NCBI GenBank assembly: GCA_040905865.1
Contig: JBBDQU010000024.1
Span: 1-45,664 of the forward strand
DNA: 45,664 nt
Reading direction: 5' to 3'
Origin: Alphaproteobacteria bacterium
GTDB taxonomy: Bacteria; Pseudomonadota; Alphaproteobacteria; UBA8366; GCA-2717185
Numbering within the stretch: the stretch's first letter is position 1; the number at the start of each line of letters is the position of its first letter. Under the pieces are notes generated by a model. It was not told where the DNA came from. It searched no databases and saw nothing but the letters and a program-made list of their open reading frames with translations. The position numbers and the translations under genes were made by a program. Below are positions 7,595-15,573 of the stretch, in pieces.

Positions 7595-9535
7595 TTGTCG
7601 TTATCTCCGCCAGTTGTGATCAAACCGTTGCAATCAAACCACCACGATGTCGTACCATTTTGTCTTGGCGTCGTTCTGATTGCCGGTGTTTCCGTGTGCG
7701 ATTACTGGCTTTCCGGCATGGTGGCGGTGGGAATAGGTCATGCGGCAGTTCCCTTGCTTGGCCTCGCTGCGCACAGGGCCACCGCCGCACTGGTCCTGGC
7801 GACGATGGCGACCATTGGCATCGCCGTCGTCGGCGCATTCGATGTCATGGAACGAGCGGGCGCCGGGGCACATATCAATCATGCCCTGGAAATTGTCCTG
7901 GTATGGGTCGTCGCCACACTGGTGTTTCGGTCCCATGGTGCCCGGGAAACCGAAAAGCGGGTGCATGAATTCCTCAATACGAAGGAGGTCTGGCAGGCTG
8001 TTTTCGACCAGACATTTCAGTTCATTGCCGCGCTGGATCTGAACGGAAAAATCGTTGAGGCAAACCAGACCCTCCGCGCCTATGCGGGTTTGTCAGAAAA
8101 TGAAATACAGTCAATGTCCATCTGGCTGCTACCCATTTTTGAAAATGATTCCGCCGTACAGGAACGTCTGCAGACCGCCGTATTGAGGGCATCGGAAGGT
8201 AACTTCGTGCGGGAAGAATTTGTGGTGCACGGCGTCGGCGGCCAGCAAACCACAATCGATTTTTCGTTGAAATCGATCCGCGAGGAAGGCGGCCCGATCC
8301 GCCAGATTATCATGGAGGCCCGAGACGTTACCGAAGCGCGCATGCAGGATGAGATGCTGGTGCATGCGCAGAAAATGGAAGCCGTCGGCGCGTTGACCGC
8401 GGGGGTCGCGCATGATTTCAACAATCTGCTGACCGTGATTGTCGGCAATCTGGAGTTACTGGAAAGGCGGATTCAGGGCAATGAAAGCGCACAGAAGCGT
8501 CTAGACCGGGCCATCAGCGCCGCCTTCAGCGGCCAGGCGCTGACCCAGCAACTACTGGCATTCTCCCGCCGGCAACCGCTGAATCCGGTGGTTATCGACA
8601 TTAATACCCTGCTGAACGGCATGAACCAGCTCTATGAGACGCTGGGCGACGATATCGACATTACCTTCGATCTGGCAGACGACCTGCCACCCACCGAACT
8701 GGATCCTATTCTGCTGGAAACGGCTTTGCTCAATATCGCTATCAATGCGCGTGACGCGATGCCGGAAGGCGGCAAATTGCACTTCCAGACGGCGCTCTCC
8801 GAATTCGAGGACGCGCGTCAGGGCGGGATAACGGAGATTCCGCCCGGTGAATATATATGTCTGAGCATCAGCGATACCGGGGAAGGGATTTCGCCCGACA
8901 TTCTCTCCCAGGTATTCGATCCGTTCTTTACGACGAAACCGGAAGGCCATGGAACCGGCCTGGGACTCAGCATGGTATATGGGTTCGTCAAGCAATCCGG
9001 TGGCGACGTCAATATTTACTCCGAAACCGGTAAGGGGACCACGATTCGCATATTTCTGCCGACGACCGACAAGCCCCTGCCGGCGCGTGGGGAAACATGG
9101 CAAATTCCGGAACGCAGGGATAGCGAGGAAGACAAACTGGTTCTGCTCGTCGATGATAATGACGAGGTCAGGGAAGTTGTCCTGTCCGCCCTGCTGGACC
9201 TTGGCTGCCGGGTGGAAACGGCGGCCAGTGGCGATGCCGCCATAGAGTTGATCCGGGCGGGTAACGAATATGACCTGATTTTCACGGATATGGTCATGTC
9301 GGGCAATTCCGGCGGCACGGATGTCGCCCGCGCGGCCCGCGCGGCGCGGCCGAACGTGCCGATTATTTTCTGTTCCGGCTTTCCCCGCAAGATGCTGCAG
9401 GGCGAGGAGGCGGCGGTCGAGGGCGCATTTTTCCTGGCCAAGCCGTTTCACCAGGCGGTGCTGGTCGGCACCGTGCACCGGGCCCTCGCCAGGTCCGCCC
9501 GGCAGTCCGCAAAGGAATATCACGCACAGGTTTAG
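7595..9535 (+). CDS. Hybrid sensor histidine kinase with receiver domain
   Basis: The product has 646 residues. There are several membrane helices at about 20-112, a PAS domain at about 130-245 and a HisKA domain with the phosphorylated His at about 273 (VAHDFNNLL). The HATPase follows, with N box NIAINARDAMPEGG (380-393), G1 DTGEGI (427-432) and G2 GTGLGLS (453-459). A C-terminal receiver has acidic VDD near 519-521, phospho-acceptor Asp565 (FTDMVM) and Lys616. The start is a TTG, chosen because AAAGGAG lies ten bases upstream. The response regulator gene follows after 115 bases and is probably the partner. The signal sensed is unknown. Confidence 0.9.
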   Translation: MSLSPPVVIKPLQSNHHDVVPFCLGVVLIAGVSVCDYWLSGMVAVGIGHAAVPLLGLAAHRATAALVLATMATIGIAVVGAFDVMERAGAGAHINHALEIVLVWVVATLVFRSHGARETEKRVHEFLNTKEVWQAVFDQTFQFIAALDLNGKIVEANQTLRAYAGLSENEIQSMSIWLLPIFENDSAVQERLQTAVLRASEGNFVREEFVVHGVGGQQTTIDFSLKSIREEGGPIRQIIMEARDVTEARMQDEMLVHAQKMEAVGALTAGVAHDFNNLLTVIVGNLELLERRIQGNESAQKRLDRAISAAFSGQALTQQLLAFSRRQPLNPVVIDINTLLNGMNQLYETLGDDIDITFDLADDLPPTELDPILLETALLNIAINARDAMPEGGKLHFQTALSEFEDARQGGITEIPPGEYICLSISDTGEGISPDILSQVFDPFFTTKPEGHGTGLGLSMVYGFVKQSGGDVNIYSETGKGTTIRIFLPTTDKPLPARGETWQIPERRDSEEDKLVLLVDDNDEVREVVLSALLDLGCRVETAASGDAAIELIRAGNEYDLIFTDMVMSGNSGGTDVARAARAARPNVPIIFCSGFPRKMLQGEEAAVEGAFFLAKPFHQAVLVGTVHRALARSARQSAKEYHAQV

Positions 9536-9650
9536 ATATCTTTGGGTGATTGTGGGAGCCGGGGGAAAAAGGTAGAAGAAGAGACAGACTTTTGCAGTAT
9601 GAGCTTATGTTAACCGTATTCATTCTCAATTGCAGGTTGTAGCACTGAAA

Positions 9651-10424
9651 ATGACATCGAACAGTCCTTATATTATTGTCGTTGATGACGATGCCGATAT
9701 CCGGGATATCGTTCAGGAGTATTTTTCTGAAGAAGGCTTTTCCGTCGCGGAGGCGAGCGATGGCGATGCCATGCGCAGTCTCATTGCCGATCGGATTCCG
9801 GATGTTATCCTGCTGGATTTGAAGTTGCCGGGCGAAGACGGCTTGACACTGGCGCGGGAACTTCGCCGGAATTATCCGGCCATCGGCCTCGTAATGATCA
9901 GCGGCAAGGAAGATGTCGTCGATCGCGTGGCCGGGCTGGAAGTGGGCGCCGACGACTACATTGTCAAACCGTTTCATCTTCGTGAATTGCTGGCGCGTGT
10001 TCGTAGCGTGTTACGGCGAAGTGAGACAACCCAGAATGGAAAACCCGCTTCGCCCTCGAAGGACGCCAATGGAAATTCAGGGACTGTGTCCGCGCCCCGG
10101 CGTGTGTACCGGTTTTCCGACTGGACCCTCGATGGCGACAGGCGGGTCCTGCTATCGGGCGATGGCGGGCCGGTTGAACTGACCAGCGGTGAATTCGATC
10201 TGCTGGCGGCGTTCATGGAACACCCCAACCGGGTCCTGAGCCGGGATCAACTGCTTGAATTCGCGCGAAAACGGGAATCGGAAGCATTCGACCGCAGCAT
10301 CGATGTCCAGATCGGCAGGCTGCGCCGGAAGATAGAACGCGACCCGAAACGTCCGGCGCTGATCAAGACGATCCGGAATGTCGGCTATATGTTGAGCGCC
10401 GATGTCAAGGTCATGACCACCTGA
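9651..10424 (+). CDS. OmpR-family two-component response regulator
   Basis: The product has 257 residues. The receiver domain (1-120) has the acidic pocket VDDDAD (11-16), phospho-acceptor Asp56 (LLDLKLP) and Lys107 (VKPF). The C-terminal winged helix (about 150-250) has ELTSGEFDLL, RSIDVQIGRLRRKIE and IRNVGYML, all typical of OmpR/PhoB DNA-binding domains. A linker of about 25 residues rich in Pro, Ser and Asn joins them. A TTG seven codons earlier is an alternative start; neither has a clear ribosome site. It probably acts downstream of the hybrid kinase just before it, although that kinase also carries its own receiver. Confidence 0.9.
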   Translation: MTSNSPYIIVVDDDADIRDIVQEYFSEEGFSVAEASDGDAMRSLIADRIPDVILLDLKLPGEDGLTLARELRRNYPAIGLVMISGKEDVVDRVAGLEVGADDYIVKPFHLRELLARVRSVLRRSETTQNGKPASPSKDANGNSGTVSAPRRVYRFSDWTLDGDRRVLLSGDGGPVELTSGEFDLLAAFMEHPNRVLSRDQLLEFARKRESEAFDRSIDVQIGRLRRKIERDPKRPALIKTIRNVGYMLSADVKVMTT

Positions 10425-10492
10425 CAGGCCGGCCCGATGATCCGCAGCATTTGTTGTCCCCTCGAATAAAACGTCCTCTCGACCCAAAGGTT

Positions 10493-11242
10493 TCAGCAAT
10501 CGGCAATGCGTTCGAGACGATGCCGGTCCAGGACCACGATCCTGCGCCCGTCAATCGCCAGCAGGGACTGCTTCTGGAAGCGGTCCAGCGAGGCGGTAAC
10601 CCACTGGCGGGTGGCGCCGACCATGTTGGCGAGTTCCTCATGGGTGAGGGAACGGTCGATAAGGGTGCCTTTCGGTATCCGCGCGCCATCCAGTTCGCAC
10701 AGGGTCAGCAACAGCTGCGCCAGCCGTTGCAGGACAGAGCGTGTTCCCAGCATCTGCACCAGGGCTGAATAACACTTGCCCTTGAACACCAGCCCTTCGA
10801 CGAGCCCAGCGGCAAGGCCGGGCAATTCCGCCATCAACCGCCGTAATGACGCGCCCCGCAGATGGAGCAGCCGGCTGTCCGTCATGGCCGTGGCCGACCA
10901 CATGTGATATCCGCCGCCGAAGATTTCCGGCCCGCCAACGAAATGCCCCGGCGTCCAGTAGGCCAGCGTCAATTCCCGCCCCGAAGGGCCATGATAGAAG
11001 GTTCGCACGCTCCCGCTTTCGATCACATAGATGCCGTCATGGGCGTCGCCCTGGGCGAAAACCTGTTGATGGGCGGATACGGCAATATCGTAGCCGACAT
11101 CGCGGACACGTCGATACTCGTCGCCCGAAAGGCGCGCCAGAAAATTCGGACGCTCCGTAATGTCGACCAGTGTTTCGGTCAGATAGAGCGCCGATGCGGG
11201 ATCGTCGGAGCTTTTGGGAAGCCCTGCGGGAGTATCTTTCAT
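10493..11242 (-). CDS. Crp/Fnr-family transcriptional regulator
   Basis: The product has 249 residues. A cyclic-nucleotide-type beta-roll lies at about 40-145 (QGDAHDGIYVIESGSVR) and a winged helix at about 165-240 (LTHEELANMVGATRQWVTAS). There is no cysteine cluster for an iron-sulfur centre, so it is not an oxygen-sensing Fnr; the effector is unknown. GGAG precedes the ATG, which overlaps the stop codon of the cytochrome c gene (ATGA). It is the last gene of the minus-strand cluster beginning near 22 kb and could regulate that cluster in response to redox state or a ligand. Confidence 0.88.
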   Translation of the reverse strand: MKDTPAGLPKSSDDPASALYLTETLVDITERPNFLARLSGDEYRRVRDVGYDIAVSAHQQVFAQGDAHDGIYVIESGSVRTFYHGPSGRELTLAYWTPGHFVGGPEIFGGGYHMWSATAMTDSRLLHLRGASLRRLMAELPGLAAGLVEGLVFKGKCYSALVQMLGTRSVLQRLAQLLLTLCELDGARIPKGTLIDRSLTHEELANMVGATRQWVTASLDRFQKQSLLAIDGRRIVVLDRHRLERIADC

Positions 11243-11868
11243 GGTTGTCTCCGCTGTTGGCGTGGCCGGCTGGCGGCGTAGGTGGCGACAGCCTCGATTT
11301 CGTGCTCGGAAAGTTTCGCGGCGACCGACCGCATTACACCTTCGGGGTCGTTTGTCCGGCTGGCGGTCTGGAAATCGCGCAGCTGTTTTGCGATATAATC
11401 CGGATGCTGGGCCGTGATGTGCGGATAGCGCCCCGGATCCGCGCCATCGACGTGGCAGCCTGCGCAGGCGGGCAGGTCCCGGGCGGGATCGCCGTGATGA
11501 AAGATCTTCGCGCCCGAGGGAAAATGCGTATCGGCGGCAGGGACGATGGGTTCCGGCGCCGCCTGACTGCTGAAATGCCGGGCGACGACAGCAATTTCCG
11601 ACGCCGCCAGAAGCCCCGCATTGTCAGCCATGACGCTGTCGTCATTCTGGCGGCGCTTGGCGCGAAAGTCCTCGAGTTGCTTGACGAGATAGCGCTCCGG
11701 CTGGCCCGCCAGGCGGGGAAACTTCGGCATGCGGCTGATTCCGTCAAGACCATGGCACATGGCGCAGGTTTCCCATGGCTGCATGCCGCTGGTATCGATC
11801 ATATCGGCCAGGATCACAGCCGGCCATGACGCCGCAACGACGATCGCGAGGAACAGGGGCTGCATCAT
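11239..11868 (-). CDS. Dihaem cytochrome c (c4-like), periplasmic
   Basis: The product has 209 residues with a signal peptide (about 1-21). Two haem-binding motifs, CAMCH (35-39) and CAGCH (135-139), each sit in a similar domain containing a PxLAGQ/ITAQHPxYxxKQLxDF-type segment. This is the two-domain pattern of cytochrome c4, an electron shuttle in the periplasm. It starts 3 bases after the stop of the PCu(A)C gene and ends in an ATGA overlap with the Crp/Fnr gene, so translation is probably coupled. No terminal oxidase gene is in the window, so its partner is unknown. Confidence 0.88.
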   Translation of the reverse strand: MMQPLFLAIVVAASWPAVILADMIDTSGMQPWETCAMCHGLDGISRMPKFPRLAGQPERYLVKQLEDFRAKRRQNDDSVMADNAGLLAASEIAVVARHFSSQAAPEPIVPAADTHFPSGAKIFHHGDPARDLPACAGCHVDGADPGRYPHITAQHPDYIAKQLRDFQTASRTNDPEGVMRSVAAKLSEHEIEAVATYAASRPRQQRRQP

Positions 11869-11871
11869 CCT

Positions 11872-12357
11872 TCAGTTCATCTTGTGGCCGGAATGGCCGC
11901 CATGCGACATGCCGCTGGACTTCCTGACCATGGCTTTGAACGACAGCGTTCCGCCCTTGGCCATATGCAGGTTGATATCGACGGCATCGCCTTCCTTTAA
12001 AGCCGCATTCGGATGCATGAGCATCAGATGAAATCCGCCTGGCGCCATTTCGAGCATGCCGCCGGAAGGCAGGGTGATTTGATCCTGCCGGGTCATCGTC
12101 GCGACGCCGTCGACGATCCGGGAGTGGTGGATTTCCACATTCATGTATTGGGGACTGTCCGCGCCAACGACACTGGCCTCCGCAGCGGTGCTGTTGTGCA
12201 GCGTCAGATAGACGGCATGCATCTTCGCGCCGTTCGGGGCCAGGGGGACCCATGCATCGGACACCATCGGCATTTCCCCGGCGAATGCCGACAGGGAGGC
12301 AAATGCATACAGGCCGACAGCCATGGACAGATAACGCTTCGGACGGGACGATGGCAT
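11872..12357 (-). CDS. PCu(A)C-family periplasmic copper chaperone
   Basis: The product has 161 residues with a signal peptide (about 1-27). The core has the family copper site: VEIHHSR near 74-80, Met88 (VATMTR), the PSGG-M-LEMAPGG stretch and HLMLM (110-114). A His/Met-rich tail (SHGGHSGHKM) may add weak copper binding. Family members bind Cu(I) and pass it to cytochrome oxidase or other copper sites. The start is fixed by AGGAGAT just upstream; a longer frame upstream has no support. It lies between the SCO and cytochrome c genes. Confidence 0.92.
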   Translation of the reverse strand: MPSSRPKRYLSMAVGLYAFASLSAFAGEMPMVSDAWVPLAPNGAKMHAVYLTLHNSTAAEASVVGADSPQYMNVEIHHSRIVDGVATMTRQDQITLPSGGMLEMAPGGFHLMLMHPNAALKEGDAVDINLHMAKGGTLSFKAMVRKSSGMSHGGHSGHKMN

Positions 12358-12376
12358 CTTGGTATCTCCTGTTTTC

Positions 12377-13024
12377 CTATGTTTCCGACTGCTCGAAAAA
12401 CCGCAGCGCCTTTTCAAACTTCGTCGTTGTGTCGTCCGGGTCGAGCGGGGGCTGGAACTTTCCAAACAGGCGGCCCTTCGGGTCGATCAGGAAGATTTCC
12501 GCGCTGTGATCGACCCCGTAATCGCCGTCGCTGTCTTTGGGGCCGAGCCGGTAGAAAGCGCTGAGTTGTTTCGTGATCCGGTCAATCTCGCTTTTCGGGC
12601 CGGTCAGCCCCACGAAATCATCGCTGAAAAACGCGACATATTCCGCCAGCAGTGCCGGGGTGTCCCGGGCGGGGTCGACGGAAAGAAACACGAATTGCGG
12701 TTGTTGCGCCGGACCCAGCCTTTCCCGCATCCGGTTTTCGACCTCTGCCAGGTTGCCCAGCATGAAGGGGCAGACATCGGGACAATGCGTGAAACCGAGC
12801 GCCAGCAGCGTCCATTTTTCCCGGGCGGTCGCGGGGACGACGACGGATCCGTTTGCATCGGCCAGCGACACGGCATCAATCGGGACAGGCGCTGCAAGGG
12901 CGATATCGGCCAGTTCGTCCGGAATGCCGCCATCGCGCTGCAGGACGACACTTCCCGCAATGGCGACGCCGCCAATCAGAATCAGCGCAGCGACGAGCAG
13001 GAGGGTTTTCCCGGCGGCAGGCAT
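12377..13024 (-). CDS. SCO1/SenC-family protein
   Basis: The product has 215 residues. An N-terminal membrane anchor (about 7-26) is followed by a thioredoxin fold with the copper-binding CPDVC (81-85) and the conserved His173 (VDHSAEIFLID). SCO proteins deliver copper to, or reduce thiols in, the CuA site of cytochrome oxidase and related copper enzymes. Here it is transcribed after an ABC ATPase and before PCu(A)C. The trio SCO, PCu(A)C and cytochrome c normally accompanies an oxidase, but none is present in the window. Confidence 0.93.
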   Translation of the reverse strand: MPAAGKTLLLVAALILIGGVAIAGSVVLQRDGGIPDELADIALAAPVPIDAVSLADANGSVVVPATAREKWTLLALGFTHCPDVCPFMLGNLAEVENRMRERLGPAQQPQFVFLSVDPARDTPALLAEYVAFFSDDFVGLTGPKSEIDRITKQLSAFYRLGPKDSDGDYGVDHSAEIFLIDPKGRLFGKFQPPLDPDDTTTKFEKALRFFEQSET

Positions 13025-13032
13025 CGTGGCCC

Positions 13033-13884
13033 CTAGTTCCTATTCTGCTGTTCGAACGCTTTCAGCGTTTCGGCCCGAATGGCATCGATGCAGCGCTTTT
13101 TGATCGCGATGAATTCTTCCTCGGTGGCGATTTCAACGTCTCTCGGCCGTTCCAGGGACACAGTGATATCGGCGATGATCCGCCCCGGGCTGGCGCTCAT
13201 CACCAGGACCCGGTCCGCCAGAAAGATCGCCTCATCCACATCATGGGTAATGAACAGGACCGTGTTGCGGAACTGGGACCATATCTTGAGCAGGTTTTCC
13301 TGCATCATGACCCGTGTCTGGGCATCGAGGGCGCCGAACGGTTCGTCCATCAGCAGGACACTCGGATAATTGGCAAGCGCACGGGCGATGCCGACACGCT
13401 GTTTCATGCCGCCCGACAATTCCTCGGGATAACGGTTGGCAAAGGCGCTCAGGCCGACCATGGCAAGAAACGAATTGGCGGTGCGGACCGCTTCGGTATC
13501 GCTGTGTTTCGCAAGTCGCGGCCCGAAGGCGACGTTCTCCAGGACCGTCTTCCAGGGAAACAGGGAGTATTGCTGAAAGACCATCCCGCGGTCCGGCCCC
13601 GGTTCCCTGACCTCGTCATCGTCGATCAGGACACGCCCCGTCGTCGGTTCGATGAACCCCGCCACGGTATTCAGGAGGGTCGATTTACCGCAACCCGACG
13701 GGCCGAGGATGCAGACGAATTCGCCCGGCTCGATGGTCAGATGGGTTTTCTCGACCGCGCGGTTTTCGGATTTTCCCTTGCCGAAAACGATGCTGACATC
13801 GTCGATGACGATACGGCCCTTGGATATATCGCTGACGGGCTTTGCGGCGATGATCGTCTCAATGTTCGAAACGGGTTCCAGCAT
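13033..13884 (-). CDS. ABC transporter ATP-binding protein, NitT/TauT type
   Basis: The product has 283 residues. Walker A is GPSGCGKS (61-68), the Q-loop FQQYSLFPW is near 103-111, the signature LSGGMKQR is at 156-163, Walker B LLMDEP at 177-182, and the switch His214 follows. The sequence is close in style to SsuB, TauB and NrtD, which energise import of sulfonates, taurine or nitrate. Start: ATG with AGGAAAC upstream. It belongs with the permease and binding protein encoded just upstream; the substrate cannot be told from the ATPase. Confidence 0.92.
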   Translation of the reverse strand: MLEPVSNIETIIAAKPVSDISKGRIVIDDVSIVFGKGKSENRAVEKTHLTIEPGEFVCILGPSGCGKSTLLNTVAGFIEPTTGRVLIDDDEVREPGPDRGMVFQQYSLFPWKTVLENVAFGPRLAKHSDTEAVRTANSFLAMVGLSAFANRYPEELSGGMKQRVGIARALANYPSVLLMDEPFGALDAQTRVMMQENLLKIWSQFRNTVLFITHDVDEAIFLADRVLVMSASPGRIIADITVSLERPRDVEIATEEEFIAIKKRCIDAIRAETLKAFEQQNRN

Positions 13885-13898
13885 GACGTTTCCTGTTT

Positions 13899-14585
13899 CT
13901 ATGCGGTCTGGGTTGAAAATGTTGCGGAGCCATCGCCGGCGGGAACGGTACGGCGCCGGGCCAGCAGGCAAACGGGGATGACAAGAAGGAGAAAACCGCC
14001 GACTGTCATGACGTCGCCAAGCGGCTCCAGCCATAGCGCGAGGGAGGTGCTCATCCCCATCATGGCAAGGCTGACGACCCATGTCGGGGTCGCGCAGCAC
14101 ACCACCCAGCTCAGTGTGGCGCTGCTCAGCCCGACAAGGGCTGCGCCGCCCGATACGGAGGCAGCGACCGCATTCGTCCTGGGACCCGCAGCGCAGGCGG
14201 ATTTCTTCGGCCGCATCAAAAGGACAACGAAGCTGGCGACCAGCGCGGCGACGATCAGGATGATGAACAGCTTCGGCGGTATGACATTCATGGCCCATTC
14301 GGAGATGCCGTTGCCATAGTCGTAATTCATGTAGCCGATCTCCAGCAGCCATTCCTCGCTGACGATCCCGACCGCGTCCGACAGCGACGGCGTGCTGGTG
14401 AGGATGTGCCAGACATTCCGGGGCCAGTTGTAAACCGTCACATAGTTCGGAATGTTGCCGAACCGGACCAGCATCGTGGCGAGGAGCCCGAGATAGTAGA
14501 CAACGACAAAGCCTGTCAGGGTGCCGCCCCATACCCAGGGGCGTTCCCGGACGGCCTGTTTCAGTCCGCTCGCAATTGCGTTCAT
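13899..14585 (-). CDS. Four-helix membrane protein with vicinal Cys pair
   Basis: The product has 228 residues and I do not recognise the family. Predicted helices are at about 19-40, 104-124, 147-176 and 190-210, with an extracytoplasmic loop of about 60 residues after the first. The third helix carries Cys163-Cys164 followed by ATPTW. A CC pair in a membrane helix recalls MerT-type metal transporters, but overall similarity is not evident. There is no EAA loop, so it is not a normal ABC permease. Its start overlaps the permease stop by one base (TGATG) and the ATPase follows after 14 bases, so it is likely part of the transporter or of handling its cargo. Confidence 0.75.
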   Translation of the reverse strand: MNAIASGLKQAVRERPWVWGGTLTGFVVVYYLGLLATMLVRFGNIPNYVTVYNWPRNVWHILTSTPSLSDAVGIVSEEWLLEIGYMNYDYGNGISEWAMNVIPPKLFIILIVAALVASFVVLLMRPKKSACAAGPRTNAVAASVSGGAALVGLSSATLSWVVCCATPTWVVSLAMMGMSTSLALWLEPLGDVMTVGGFLLLVIPVCLLARRRTVPAGDGSATFSTQTA

Positions 14586-15496
14586 CAGTGTTTCTCCAGT
14601 GCCTGCCACCGCAGGAACGGTTTTGTCGCCAGGCGCACCAGATAGGTTGAAAGCGTGCCAAGGCCGCCGATTACCAGCATGCCGACGACGATGTTGTCGT
14701 ATTCGATCAGCGAATAGGCTGCCCAGGTGAAGTACCCGATGCCGTATTGCCCGCTGATGATTTCCCCGGCCAGCAGCGAAAACCAGGAGACGCCCATGCC
14801 GATGGAAAGGCCCGCCGCGATGCTCGGTAGCGACGATGGAATGACCACATGCCAGAAAATTTCCATGTTGCTGGCGCCCAGCGAGCGCGCCGCCCTGACC
14901 AGCACGGCGGGTGTCTGTTCCGCGCCAAGCGCGGTGTTCAGGACGATGGGGAAAAGTGCGCCGAGGAACGTAATGAAGATGATGCTGGATTCTTCCGTCG
15001 GCCACATGAGGATCGCCATCGGAATCCAGGCAACGGCGGGGATGGGCCGCAGGACCTCGATATAGGAAATGAAGAAATCTTCGGCCAGCTTCGAGCGGCC
15101 CATCAGCAGCCCGATGACGATGCCGATAACGACCGCGAAGCCATAGCCAATGAGGATACGTTTAATACTGACAACGATATGAATATAGAATTCCGACGTC
15201 TGGATATGTTCAAGGAAGGCAATGAAAACAGCCGCGGGATCGGGCACGTTTGCAAAATTCATGATGTAGTTGAAATTGTATTCGGTGAGGAGATGCCAGA
15301 AGGCGACGGCGATCACCAGCGCCCCGATGCGTATCGACCAGCGTTTGGCGGCCCGCGGGACCTGAAACGGTTCAGAAGCGGTGGCTTTGACGGCAACCGG
15401 ATCGGCAGCTGCGCCTGTCGATAACACCGCCTGATCAGGTGTCGTTGCGTCAGGATGGACCTGGCTGATACGCGATGCGCTTTGTTGTGCAGACAT
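14585..15496 (-). CDS. ABC transporter permease, NitT/TauT type
   Basis: The product has 303 residues. An N-terminal polar stretch of about 50 residues precedes six predicted helices. The cytoplasmic EAA-type loop reads AARSLGASNMEIFWHVVIPSS, as in SsuC/TauC-like permeases. It pairs with the ATPase at 13033 and the binding protein at 15574. It is coupled to the next gene by a TGATG overlap. A strong hairpin lies between it and the binding protein gene. The substrate is not predicted by the permease alone. Confidence 0.92.
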   Translation of the reverse strand: MSAQQSASRISQVHPDATTPDQAVLSTGAAADPVAVKATASEPFQVPRAAKRWSIRIGALVIAVAFWHLLTEYNFNYIMNFANVPDPAAVFIAFLEHIQTSEFYIHIVVSIKRILIGYGFAVVIGIVIGLLMGRSKLAEDFFISYIEVLRPIPAVAWIPMAILMWPTEESSIIFITFLGALFPIVLNTALGAEQTPAVLVRAARSLGASNMEIFWHVVIPSSLPSIAAGLSIGMGVSWFSLLAGEIISGQYGIGYFTWAAYSLIEYDNIVVGMLVIGGLGTLSTYLVRLATKPFLRWQALEKH

Positions 15497-15524
15497 TCGG
15501 TTCCCTTTTTCCTCTACCGCGAAG

Positions 15525-15552
15525 CGGCGGGAGATAGCCGTATCTCCCGCCG
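15525..15552 (-). repeat. Strong hairpin between binding-protein and permease genes
   Basis: A 12-bp perfect stem (15525-15536 with 15541-15552; core GGCGGGAGATA) has a four-base loop GCCG and lies in the 77-base gap after the binding protein stop. No T tract follows on the minus strand. Such hairpins often protect the upstream message or partly end transcription, so that more binding protein than permease is made. Confidence 0.6.
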
Positions 15553-15573
15553 TAACAAGACTGGCAGCGACGT

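Noticed and set aside
8552-9523. Minus-strand frame of 323 codons
   Set aside because: Antisense to the histidine kinase domains; codon pattern is that of a shadow.
10493-11242. Assignment as oxygen-sensing Fnr
   Set aside because: The N-terminal cysteine cluster needed for the iron-sulfur centre is absent.
12853-14319. Long plus-strand frame of 488 codons
   Set aside because: Antisense to the SCO and ABC transporter genes, with no recognisable domains.
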